Made by a program: the position numbers and the translations under genes. From contig NZ_DGDC01000022.1 in NCBI RefSeq assembly GCF_002385225.1, positions 1-64,000 on the forward strand: 64,000 nucleotides of DNA. Reading direction: 5' to 3'. Below, piece by piece: positions 1 through 7,297 of the stretch. The DNA is from Psychrobacter sp. UBA3962. GTDB lineage: Bacteria; Pseudomonadota; Gammaproteobacteria; Pseudomonadales; Moraxellaceae. The notes under the pieces were generated by a model that was not told where the DNA came from, searched no databases, and was given only the letters and a program-made list of their open reading frames with translations. Position 1 is the stretch's first letter. The number at the start of each line of letters is the position of its first letter.

Positions 1-87
1 ATTTTAAATCTATGCTTTACTTAGCTTGTACTATTATTCACTGTAAGTTAAATTGAGGACACGCCCTAAAAACATAACGTAAAAAAC

Positions 88-113
88 GAAAGTCAGCGAT
101 TGCTGGCTTTTTC
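88..113 (+). terminator. Rho-independent terminator of an upstream gene
   Basis: The stem AAGTCAGC / GCTGGCTT (one G-T pair) around a GATT loop is followed by TTTTTC. No gene for it lies in the window, so it probably ends a + strand gene located before base 1. The rest of 1-297 holds nothing I can call. Confidence 0.6.
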
Positions 114-297
114 ATTTTATGACACTTTGTGTCAGAAATTTGTTACAGTATGGCCCTTAAACTAATATTTATCCCCTCCCTAATGGGTAGGTGTTATAAT
201 AGATAAAAGTATAATGTTAAACAGTTTTTAGCTATTTAGTAGCGTAATAAGTACTGGATTAATTGTCAGTACTGAAATAAACGACAGCGAGTTTTGT

Positions 298-666
298 ATG
301 TGGAAAAAGGTAGCAGCCATAAGCAGTGCTCTATTATTAAGTAGTTTAGCGACTGCAGCTGACCCTAGGATTGAAGCCAGTAAAGCGTATTTATATGTGG
401 GTAAGTCGGTTATGGCTTGTGGCACGTTGGTTGAGATCAATCACTTGCCCAACCGTCACTATATGAACTTTGATAAAAAGTACCCCAATCATACGTTAAC
501 CGCTTTAATATGGAATAAAGACTACCGCTGGTTTGAAAATCGCTACGGTAAAATTGATAACTATGTGGGCAGCCGCTTTTGTGTCATTGGTAAAGTGGCA
601 CAGAACCAGAACTACTTACAAATTAACGTGACCAACCCACAGTTTCTAAGATTAGTGACCAACTAA
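298..666 (+). CDS. Secreted OB-fold (nucleic-acid-binding-like) protein
   Basis: The 122-residue product has an N-terminal signal peptide (basic WKK, hydrophobic ISSALLLSSL, cleavage near ATA-A at about residue 20). The mature part follows the pattern of small periplasmic OB-fold proteins: a GKSVMACGTLVEI strand near residues 35-47, a YMNFDKKYPNHTLTALIW segment around 55-72, and GSRFCVIGKV near 91-100 followed by LQINVTNP. Cys41 and Cys95 could form a disulfide. Such OB folds are often found alone or next to thermonuclease domains, and a secreted SNase gene lies 7 kb downstream, but I see no operon link. The substrate is unknown. The ATG lacks a strong ribosome binding site (only GCGAG about 10 bases upstream). 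The reverse-strand open frame over its 5' end is a shadow. Confidence 0.75.
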   Translation: MWKKVAAISSALLLSSLATAADPRIEASKAYLYVGKSVMACGTLVEINHLPNRHYMNFDKKYPNHTLTALIWNKDYRWFENRYGKIDNYVGSRFCVIGKVAQNQNYLQINVTNPQFLRLVTN

Positions 667-753
667 ATTTATCACCAGTTGCCGTAAAACTACCCACTTC
701 AGGGGATGGATATAAGGCAACGTAATTGCTAGAATGAAACATCTGTTAAATCA

Positions 754-1036
754 AACCATCTACAAAAAAACAGTTTAGGACAGTATAAATTGCGAGTACG
801 CAGTGTCTTAACTGGTAGATGGTTCAACGAACACACTCTCAAACTGACTCGTGTCGATAGACAATCTTAACAGTAGAGTCAGCTTGAAATGAGAATCTTA
901 GACGCAAGGTGTGACTTGCAAGGCGGTAGCCAAATCTAAGATTTGCGGTGGGGCTTCACCGTCCAGCTGTAGGAATTCCCTAGGTTTAGCGAGGGGAGGA
1001 AGTCAATCACATTGCTTTGACTTTATACTGTTGTAT
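754..1036 (+). ncRNA. Structured RNA with IS200/IS605 right-end (omega-RNA-like) 3' part
   Basis: This gene-free stretch is packed with inverted repeats in one order. AACCATCTAC(A7)CAGTT at 754-775 pairs with AACTGGTAGATGGTT at 810-824. CTGACTC 844-850 pairs with GAGTCAG 876-882 and encloses TGTC-GATA-GACA. AATCTTAGA 894-902 pairs with TCTAAGATT 935-943 and encloses GCAAG/CTTGC. A GGTG/CACC hairpin lies at 947-960. Then come CCAGCTGTAGGAATTCCC and AGCGAGGGGAGGAAGTCAA at 963-1006, the layout of the right end of IS200/IS605 elements, where TnpB guide (omega) RNAs end at TCAA. No tnpB or tnpA frame is present. I read it as a non-autonomous or decayed IS605-type element that may still make an RNA, stopped by the terminator at 1038. 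The left boundary is uncertain. Confidence 0.55.
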
Positions 1037-1037
1037 T

Positions 1038-1063
1038 AAAACCAGCTTAGGCTGGTTTTTTTA
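1038..1063 (+). terminator. Rho-independent terminator after the structured RNA
   Basis: A perfect AAACCAGC / GCTGGTTT stem with a TTAG loop ends in a run of seven T. It lies 32 bases beyond the TCAA end of the IS605-like right end, so a transcript from the element would carry about 20-30 bases of flanking sequence before stopping. Confidence 0.8.
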
Positions 1064-1191
1064 TGGGCGGTGAAATTATGGTCCGTTAAAAGCTAGGCTA
1101 TGGGTTAAGGCAACATTCTGAAACTAAAATGTCATTTAGGCTTAGGTATACTCATAAAATGATCCTGTTCAATAATCAAGGATGATAGGTA

Positions 1192-2631
1192 GTGCTATTA
1201 GATTTGCTCGTTACGCTTCATATACTTACTTGGCTTGCGGTGTCGCTTCGGGTGCTTTCCCGTCACGATTTAACCGCGCAAGCACGATTGGCGTGGCTGG
1301 TCGTGCTATTTATACTGCCTTATGGCGGGGTAGTGGTGTATTGGATGTTCGGCGAGGTACATTTAGGTTTTAACTTCGAGCACCGTTATAACAAGATTAT
1401 TGAGCAGCTAAACAGCAACTTTCCGGCAGTACTGGGCAAAAAAGACACCATGACTGAGGTCATTGATCAGGAGTACCAGCCAGCCTTTGCTTATTCGGCT
1501 TCAGTAAATGGTTTTCACACCACTTTGGGCAACAAAGCAGAGCTTTTACCAGACGCTAAGACCACTGAACAGCGAATGATAGCGGACTTCGATGCTGCTA
1601 CCGATCATATCCACGTTATGTACTATATTTGGTTGGATGATGGAATGGGAACTGCTATTGCTGAGGCGTTAATGCGCGCTGCCAAACGCGGGGTACAGTG
1701 CCGGGCTATGGTAGATGGTATGGGCTCACGCAAGCTGCTGCGCTCTCCCTTATGGAAGCGGATGGAGCAGGCAGGGGTAGAGGTGAGTGTGGCACTACCC
1801 ATCGACAATATCCTTAAAGTAATGCTTTTTAGCCGCATTGATTTACGCAATCACCGTAAGATTACTATTATTGATGGCAAAATTGGCTATGTGGGCAGCC
1901 GCAACAGTGCCGACCCTGAATTTCGGGTGAAGCCAAAATATGCGCCTTGGGTCGATATCATGCTAAGAGTGCAAGGTCCTATCGTGGCCCAAAACCAAAT
2001 GCTGTTTGCCAGTGACTGGCTTATGGAAAATCCTGACACCCCGTTTGATAGCTTTCCCTTCATATTAGAGTCGCAACCAGATGGCTGTCCTGCACAAGTA
2101 TTTGCTGATGGCCCCACCCAGCGTCAGGGCACCACTCCGCAGTTTTTGAGTACTTTAATGGGGCATGCCAAGCGGTCGTTGGTCATCTCCACCCCGTACT
2201 TTGTGCCAGACTTTACCTTAATTAATATGATCTGTGCCACCGCTTATCGAGGTGTCGATGTGACCATTATTTTTCCACAAAAAAACGACTCTTTTATCGT
2301 TGCTGCCACCAGTCACAGCTACTATTGGCAACTGCTTGAGGCGGGGGTGAAAATTTATGAGTATAAACCTGGTTTACTGCATGCCAAAACACTGACCATT
2401 GACGATCAGATTAGCTTGGTCGGCTCGACTAATTTAGATTTGCGTAGCTTCGACTTAAACTATGAAAACAACGTCATTTTCTACGACAAAGCATTGACCG
2501 AAGAGATTATTACCCGTCAAGAATCTTACATTGCCGACTCGGTCGAGGTCACCCGCTCTGAGGTTAGAAAATGGCCGATTTATTACCGTATTTGGATCAA
2601 TATTGTGTCTACCATGGGCCCTCTTTTATAG
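1192..2631 (+). CDS. cls: Cardiolipin synthase
   Basis: The 479-residue product makes cardiolipin from phosphatidylglycerol (or PG plus PE) at the inner membrane. Two N-terminal transmembrane helices (residues about 2-20 and 33-53) precede two phospholipase D domains, each with the HKD motif: H221-x-K223-x4-D228 followed by GxVGSRN, and H397-x-K399-x4-D404 followed by LVGSTN. Length and order match ClsA-type enzymes (E. coli ClsA is 486 residues). I chose the GTG at 1192 because AAGGA at 1178-1182 sits at a good distance and the frame gives the usual hydrophobic start. A short ATG frame at 1182 overlaps it in another phase and is not a gene. The SPFH-tail gene starts 39 bases after the stop and may be cotranscribed. 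Confidence 0.95.
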   Translation: MLLDLLVTLHILTWLAVSLRVLSRHDLTAQARLAWLVVLFILPYGGVVVYWMFGEVHLGFNFEHRYNKIIEQLNSNFPAVLGKKDTMTEVIDQEYQPAFAYSASVNGFHTTLGNKAELLPDAKTTEQRMIADFDAATDHIHVMYYIWLDDGMGTAIAEALMRAAKRGVQCRAMVDGMGSRKLLRSPLWKRMEQAGVEVSVALPIDNILKVMLFSRIDLRNHRKITIIDGKIGYVGSRNSADPEFRVKPKYAPWVDIMLRVQGPIVAQNQMLFASDWLMENPDTPFDSFPFILESQPDGCPAQVFADGPTQRQGTTPQFLSTLMGHAKRSLVISTPYFVPDFTLINMICATAYRGVDVTIIFPQKNDSFIVAATSHSYYWQLLEAGVKIYEYKPGLLHAKTLTIDDQISLVGSTNLDLRSFDLNYENNVIFYDKALTEEIITRQESYIADSVEVTRSEVRKWPIYYRIWINIVSTMGPLL

Positions 2632-2670
2632 GCTAAGACTTGGAACGCACCGCAAGACAAGGATAAAAGT

Positions 2671-3066
2671 ATGAATTCAGAATCTGTAGTTAAGTTAACC
2701 ATCACGGGTGTAATCACCGCTGTGATATTGATAGTTGTAATAATGGCCGGCTACCCCTTTTATAAAGTCTGGTCACAAGAGATGCGCGGTAAAGCAGCCT
2801 TGGCTGAGGCTACTCAGTCGAAGATGATTCAAATTGAGCAGGCTCGAGCCGAGTTAGAGTCAGCACAACTAAGAGCTGAGGCGATTAAAATTATTGGTAA
2901 AACCGCCAAGGAATACCCTGAATACCGCGAGCAAGAGTTTATCGGCGCTTTTGGTGAGGCACTGCGTGAGGGTAAGATTAATCAGATTATTTATGTGCCT
3001 ACTGAGGCTAACTTGCCGGTACTAGAGGCGGGCAAGCGTCAGCCTGTGGTTGAGACGGCTGAATGA
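2671..3066 (+). CDS. Membrane-anchored SPFH-tail-like protein
   Basis: The 131-residue product has one transmembrane helix (about 8-32), then an Ala/Glu-rich coiled coil (about 38-75), then a short domain ending in EGKINQIIYVPTEANLPVLEA. This last part is what follows the SPFH domain in prohibitin/HflC-like membrane protease subunits, including phage-borne ones, yet no SPFH domain is present. It may be a free-standing tail that assembles with a full SPFH protein, or a shortened gene kept on its own. It follows cls by 39 bases and has its own terminator directly after the stop. GACAAGGATAAAAGT provides a weak AAGGA site. Function unknown. Confidence 0.75.
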   Translation: MNSESVVKLTITGVITAVILIVVIMAGYPFYKVWSQEMRGKAALAEATQSKMIQIEQARAELESAQLRAEAIKIIGKTAKEYPEYREQEFIGAFGEALREGKINQIIYVPTEANLPVLEAGKRQPVVETAE

Positions 3067-3080
3067 TAAAACCGAATAAT

Positions 3081-3115
3081 AAAAAAAGACGCTAATTTAT
3101 TTAGCGTCTTTTTTT
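3081..3115 (+). terminator. Strong Rho-independent terminator
   Basis: AAAAAAAGACGCTAA and TTAGCGTCTTTTTTT form a perfect stem with a TTTAT loop. It ends the cls / SPFH-tail unit and can work on both strands. Confidence 0.9.
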
Positions 3116-3143
3116 GTTGGTTACCTATTAATTAGAGTGTTTT

Positions 3144-3268
3144 CAGGGCAAACGCACACTTTTAGGAATTGTATTTAAAATCAGATAGTTATGAATTTAG
3201 GGTTTTATTTTCTAAATTTATAAGTTCCTGAAAATATTAATGTTTTTTAAAAGTATGCGTTTGCCCTG
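3144..3268. mobile_element. 125-bp MITE with ISAs1-type ends
   Basis: The ends CAGGGCAAACGC(A/C...) at 3144-3164 and their inverted copy at 3248-3268 match at 20 of 21 positions. The element is flanked by near-identical 10-bp direct repeats, AGAGTGTTTT (3134-3143) and AGAGTATTTT (3269-3278), as expected for a target duplication with one later change. There is no coding capacity. The interior is AT-rich and has a further inverted repeat (AATTTAG / CTAAATT), so the whole element can fold into a long hairpin. CAGGG ends with 8-10 bp duplications are typical of the ISAs1 family as I know it. The right duplication overlaps the stop codon of the WG-repeat gene. Confidence 0.8.
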
Positions 3269-3276
3269 AGAGTATT

Positions 3277-4170
3277 TTAATCACAAGCTACTTTTTTGCC
3301 TTTGGTGTTAATACAATAAAAATTGCCTTGAGCGTCGGTAACATGAGCTTTGCCGTTGTAAAATTGAGGCAGACCCTCATCGACATAAGCAAAATATTTA
3401 TAAGGAATAACCAGTTCACCTTTAGTGTTAATAAAGCCCTGGGTATTGTCTTTTCTTACCACCGAGGCTAGACCATTAGAAAAATCACCTAGCACTCCCT
3501 CAAATTTTAGCGGTACAACCACTTTACCTTGTTTGTTTAGGGCTCCCCATTTGCCATTTTTCTTAACAGTGGCTAAACCTTCTGAAAAGCTGTTGGCGTA
3601 ATCATAGTTAAGAGGAACCACCGTTTTACCGGTTTTATCAATAAAACCATATTTGCCTTTACTCACGACTGCTAAGCCTTCTGAAAAGCTTTCAGCAGAG
3701 TCGTAATTGAAAGGAATAACTGTCTTACCACTGGTATTTACAAAGCCATATTTATGATTTTTATTTTGTAATGCTACCAGTCCTTCACTGAAGGAGTTGA
3801 GACCAACATCATTATGGCCGGTAGAGAGATATTTTAAAGGGATGACTTCTTTACCAGTTTTGGAGTCAACATATCCTCCTGAAAAATTACCATCGCGCTC
3901 ATTTGCGACTGCAATCAATCCTTCTGTCTCTTGAAATATATAGGTATATCGGTTTTTAGGGATGATCTTTTTCCCTTTACTGTCAAATACCATAGAGCCG
4001 TCTTCACCATATACAGCCACCAAGTTTTTACTGAGGCAGTTCATGTCATCCTTAGACACACCAGAGACAGTGGGTTTGGTACAGCTACCTTCATAGGCCA
4101 GGGCAGAGCTAGCTGAGAAGATGAAAAAGCCTGATAGTGCCAGTTTCAAAAGCGATGATTTAGTTTTCAT
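3277..4170 (-). CDS. Secreted WG-repeat protein
   Basis: The 297-residue product has a clear signal peptide (residues 1-25, ending ASSALA). Its mature part is a chain of WG beta-repeats of the form KYGFIDKTGKTVVPLNYDYANSF, with at least five units (YGFVN, YGFID, WGALN, QGFIN, YCIN), each with a GK-x-V-(I/V)-P strand. WG-repeat proteins are exported or surface proteins of mostly unknown role, probably binding a ligand or partner. Its paralogue at 5550 has the same layout and a similar end (CINKSAKKVAC against CINTKGKKVAC). A MITE lies directly against its stop codon; the duplicated target preserved the TAA. A weak GGAATG ribosome site precedes the ATG. Confidence 0.8.
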   Translation of the reverse strand: MKTKSSLLKLALSGFFIFSASSALAYEGSCTKPTVSGVSKDDMNCLSKNLVAVYGEDGSMVFDSKGKKIIPKNRYTYIFQETEGLIAVANERDGNFSGGYVDSKTGKEVIPLKYLSTGHNDVGLNSFSEGLVALQNKNHKYGFVNTSGKTVIPFNYDSAESFSEGLAVVSKGKYGFIDKTGKTVVPLNYDYANSFSEGLATVKKNGKWGALNKQGKVVVPLKFEGVLGDFSNGLASVVRKDNTQGFINTKGELVIPYKYFAYVDEGLPQFYNGKAHVTDAQGNFYCINTKGKKVACD

Positions 4171-4362
4171 GATATATCTTCATTCCTTTTAGATAGAGCC
4201 AAACTAAATCATTACTCAGTTTAGCTAGTTGGTTTTAATGTTAGTGTAAGTTAATTATAGATTATCTTAAATTATAAATAAAAGAACAGTATATAAAGGC
4301 TCAGCAGTATCTTATTCAATAACTGAATATCATTACTGAGCTTAATAGGTTGGGTTAATCGG

Positions 4363-4467
4363 TCAAACCCGATTCTTCTTAAACTCTTGGGCCTGATCGA
4401 AGATTTCCTTATAAACCTCATCTCTATCAATAGGCGGATAACCCCATTCATCGAGTAGTACAATCAA
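4363..4467 (-). pseudogene. C-terminal remnant of a type I restriction HsdR
   Basis: Read on the minus strand directly after the TAG of the PH-SHOCT gene, and in the same frame, is a 34-codon stretch beginning LIVLLDEWGYPPIDRDEVYK and ending in EFKKNRV and TGA. The pattern GYPP-x-x-RDEVYKEIF-x-QA-x-x-FKKN is what I know from the extreme C-terminus of HsdR (EcoR-type I restriction subunits). No other part of hsdR, hsdM or hsdS is visible nearby. I infer that a type I restriction locus once stood here and was replaced up to this tail. It has no start of its own and is not expected to be translated except by read-through of the TAG. Confidence 0.55.
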
Positions 4468-5118
4468 CTACGGTAAAGAGGAAAGAAATTCAGCTTTCTC
4501 TGCCTCAAACTCTTCTGAAGTAAGCAGCCTTTGTTTGGCGTATTGAAACTCTTCTTCAGTGAGCGCACCTAGTGAATAGAGTTTTTCTAAACGCTCTAAT
4601 TTATCAAATAATGGAGTTTGTGAGATAGAGCTGACCGGCTGAGTAGCCTGAGACTTTTTATCAGAAAGTTCTTTAAGCCATTTATTGGCTAAGTTAGCGA
4701 TAACTTTGACCGTTGATTTATGAGCATTATCAATGACAAGCATTCTACTACCTAAATCAATCATTATCTTGCCAAACATGAATCCCTGAGAGGCAGATAC
4801 GGCTTGTACATGCTCATGACGGATACTTTGGGTATCAACCGAGCGAGTTAACATGGCGTGGTCAAGAAATAGAAACCTATCACTAGTTAAAACAACAAGC
4901 CACGTATTACTCCCAAAATCAAGAGCATTAGAAGTTTCTGATTGCTCCATAATTCCAGAAGTAAGTGCAAATACAACCTCATCGTCCTCTAGGTATTCAG
5001 ATAAAACCCTAAGCTCTTTTTTTGTTCCAAAAGAATCAAGCTCAACACCATTTAACTTACAGATTTCACCCCAATTTTCTGACTGGGTATATTCTGCATA
5101 TTTATCAAAGTTTTCCAT
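4468..5118 (-). CDS. PH-domain and SHOCT-domain protein
   Basis: The 216-residue product has no signal peptide. Residues about 40-150 fit a bacterial PH (YokE-like) domain: EDDEVVFALTSGI, then the core strands WLVVLTSDRFLFLDHAM and the run VQAVSASQGFMFGKIMIDLG. Residues 169-199 (LFDKLERLEKLYSLGALTEEEF...AKQRLL) are a textbook SHOCT helix pair, a short oligomerisation or peptide-binding module at the C-terminus of many bacterial proteins. The role is unknown; PH-SHOCT proteins are often linked to membrane or stress functions and to accessory DNA. AGGAG lies 8 bases before the ATG. The stop is followed in frame by the HsdR-like remnant, so this gene probably arrived or was joined by the event that removed the restriction locus. 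Confidence 0.8.
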   Translation of the reverse strand: MENFDKYAEYTQSENWGEICKLNGVELDSFGTKKELRVLSEYLEDDEVVFALTSGIMEQSETSNALDFGSNTWLVVLTSDRFLFLDHAMLTRSVDTQSIRHEHVQAVSASQGFMFGKIMIDLGSRMLVIDNAHKSTVKVIANLANKWLKELSDKKSQATQPVSSISQTPLFDKLERLEKLYSLGALTEEEFQYAKQRLLTSEEFEAEKAEFLSSLP

Positions 5119-5549
5119 ATGCTAATCTCCTAATTATGGTTTATAAGCTAATTACCTGCCTTTAAGGTCAAAAAATGAAATTATGAAGACCTATTAAACT
5201 TATATATTATTCTCAAACCACCCGACCAGTTCAAGTAAAAAGTGGGAATATAACGTTATTTCTATAATAACCGGCTTTCGATTAGAAAATGGTTTAAATT
5301 TCAAATACCTTTTACTATTAAATTACAGCTTATAACGGCTATGGCAATAACCCGTCATACGACAATATATGTCGTCAAAAATGCTAAATAAAGCTTAAGT
5401 TAAACTATAAAATTAAATGAAGCAAAACTTAAATTTGTTATTGACTAAAATCACAAAAATTTGTTTAATACAGCATTAGTAATATCCGGATTGATAATAG
5501 GGAATTAATACCCTGAACCTTAGCTAAATACACCGAGAAGGAATTTGCC
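5119..5549. other. Gene-free stretch between two divergent genes
   Basis: This 431-bp AT-rich stretch carries the promoters of the PH-SHOCT gene and of the second WG-repeat gene. Two short palindromes stand out: ATAACGTTAT at 5250-5259 and ACGACA-N5-TGTCGT at 5359-5375. Either could be an operator. I see no coding frame or RNA gene. Confidence 0.5.
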
Positions 5550-6524
5550 GTGTCTATCAAACCTGCCTTAGCTTCATTTACTACCAAACTTGTTCCAGTT
5601 GCTACCGTTATTGGTACAGCTTGTTTTGCCCTGCCAGCCCAAGCCAATTATGAAGATGACTGTAAGCCGCCTAAGACTAGCTACCCAGAAGTTGATTGCA
5701 CAACAGATGGCAATTACTTCATTGCTAAAGATAAAAACTATAATTATCAAGCCTTATTAAATAAGCAAGGTAAGGCCGTTGCTAGTTTAAAAGGCTATGA
5801 CTCTGTGAGCTGGACTGTCAGTGATGGGGTATTAGCGGTCATGAAAAATGACAAGGTGGGTTATATCAACACCCAAGGCAAGCTAGTAGTACCAGCCATC
5901 TATGATAACTTGATTGACCCTGATGACAAGTATGATGAAACTTGGTCACATGACGCTTCTGAAGGCCGTATCGTCGTTGCCAAAAATGGTAAATACGGCA
6001 TCATTGATACCTCAAACAAGGTAATTCTGCCGTTTACCAGTAAGTACAGCTTTATCGATGGCGTAAAGGGAGGCATGGCACTGGTGCGGTCACAATCCGG
6101 TAAATATGGGTTTGTCGATAAGAACGGTAAAGAAGTAATTGCTCCTAAATACGCAGGTACTAACGGTCACTTCGGTGGCTACTACGGATTCCAAGAGGGA
6201 TTGGCTGGCATGTTCGATGGCAAGAAGTGGGGCTATATCACCAAAACCGGTAAAGTCGCCGTACCTTTTATTTATGATGAAATCAGACCTTTTAGGGAAG
6301 GCGTCGCTGGCGTGTTAAAAAATGGTAAGTGGGGCTTCATCAATGGTGCTAATAAGACCGTTATTCCCTTCCAATATTCAGATAAAAACGTTGAGCGTTA
6401 TAGCGTAAACTATATGGGCGCCAATTACTTTACATTCTGGGACGGTGTTGCAGAAGTGGCTACTGTAAATGACAAGTTGGTTTGTATTAATAAGTCGGCT
6501 AAAAAAGTGGCTTGTCCTAGCTGA
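5550..6524 (+). CDS. Secreted WG-repeat protein, second copy
   Basis: The 324-residue product starts at a GTG with AGAAGGA 9-13 bases upstream. A signal peptide of about 33 residues ends ALPAQA. The mature chain holds WG repeats such as KVGYINTQGKLVVPAIYD, KYGFVDKNGKEVIAPKY, KWGYITKTGKVAVPFIYD and KWGFINGANKTVIPFQY, and ends in KLVCINKSAKKVACPS. It is a paralogue of the minus-strand WG gene 1.4 kb away, the two flanking the PH-SHOCT gene. Cys residues near the mature N-terminus (DDCKPP, EVDCT) and at the C-terminus may pair. Function unknown beyond a likely extracytoplasmic binding role. A strong terminator follows. Confidence 0.8.
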   Translation: MSIKPALASFTTKLVPVATVIGTACFALPAQANYEDDCKPPKTSYPEVDCTTDGNYFIAKDKNYNYQALLNKQGKAVASLKGYDSVSWTVSDGVLAVMKNDKVGYINTQGKLVVPAIYDNLIDPDDKYDETWSHDASEGRIVVAKNGKYGIIDTSNKVILPFTSKYSFIDGVKGGMALVRSQSGKYGFVDKNGKEVIAPKYAGTNGHFGGYYGFQEGLAGMFDGKKWGYITKTGKVAVPFIYDEIRPFREGVAGVLKNGKWGFINGANKTVIPFQYSDKNVERYSVNYMGANYFTFWDGVAEVATVNDKLVCINKSAKKVACPS

Positions 6525-6565
6525 TAAAAGTAGCTGTATAAAGCAGTTGTTTCAAGCAGAACTAT

Positions 6566-6600
6566 AAAAAACCTCTTAGCTTAGATTAAGAGGTTTTTTT
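6566..6600 (+). terminator. Rho-independent terminator
   Basis: AAAAAACCTCTTA and TAAGAGGTTTTTT form a long stem ending in seven T, 40 bases after the WG-repeat stop codon. Confidence 0.85.
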
Positions 6601-6816
6601 ATATTGGGTCTTTTTTAGGGTTAACTCTTTTTGCTACAGCAACCTTATTGATACGAATAGTTATGATTGTAGCAATGAAATATCCATATACTGGGAGCAA
6701 TAAAGCCAATAGGGTGAATGGCCTAGCTATTTAACCTTATAATTGTGATAAAGAAATAGCTTTATAAAAGACCATTTACCAAACACTTAAATATTAAAAT
6801 TCAAGGATCATAAATT

Positions 6817-7164
6817 ATGGCCAAGTCAACTATGACCAATATGAAACACAAAACTTTAGCCGCAGTAGCATTGGCAGCGACCATGATGCTTCCTTCTGTG
6901 GGCGCACAAGCTGCAAACAATGATCTAAATGAAGTTTGCGTTGATATTGCCAGCTTGGCCGGTAACATCATGGACGATAGACAAAATGGTGTTTCTAAAT
7001 CTCAAGTGACTAAGAAGACCAAAAGCGATAATGAAGCTTACCAATCCTTAGCGAAGAACATTATTGCTGAAGCGTACAAAGTGCCACAAGCTAAGTCAGC
7101 AGCGGACAAAGACAAGCAAGTAGATAACTTCATCCGTCAGTACTATAACAAGTGTGCTAGATAA
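6817..7164 (+). CDS. Small secreted protein of unknown function
   Basis: The 115-residue product has a signal peptide ending GAQAA near residue 33; a second in-frame ATG at 6841 would give a more usual 25-residue signal. AAGGATCA lies 9-14 bases before the first ATG and favours it. The mature part is a helical, Lys/Asp/Asn-rich domain of about 80 residues with two Cys, one near its start (NEVCVD) and one four residues from the end (YNKCAR), suggesting a disulfide that joins the ends. I do not recognise the family. It is a single-gene unit with its own terminator. Confidence 0.65.
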   Translation: MAKSTMTNMKHKTLAAVALAATMMLPSVGAQAANNDLNEVCVDIASLAGNIMDDRQNGVSKSQVTKKTKSDNEAYQSLAKNIIAEAYKVPQAKSAADKDKQVDNFIRQYYNKCAR

Positions 7165-7217
7165 TAAGTTTGCCACATAAGCCAGCCTCCAGTTAAGCGG
7201 TTATTCGGCAAAAATAC

Positions 7218-7252
7218 AAAAAACCCAGTGTGAAATCGCACTGGGTTTTTTT
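7218..7252 (+). terminator. Rho-independent terminator, bidirectional
   Basis: AAAAAACCCAGTG and CACTGGGTTTTTTT form a stem between two convergent genes and can stop both the small secreted protein gene (+) and the nuclease gene (-). Confidence 0.9.
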
Positions 7253-7297
7253 ATGGTCTGGCCTTAATGGCTTAGGTGGTTGGTTGATTGGTATTAA

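Noticed and set aside
1182..1373. 63-codon ATG frame overlapping the start of cls
   Set aside because: It is out of phase with cls, has no recognisable product, and the GTG start of cls explains the ribosome site.
4272..4463. 63-codon minus-strand frame over the HsdR scar
   Set aside because: The HsdR-like residues are in another phase; this frame gives no family-like sequence.
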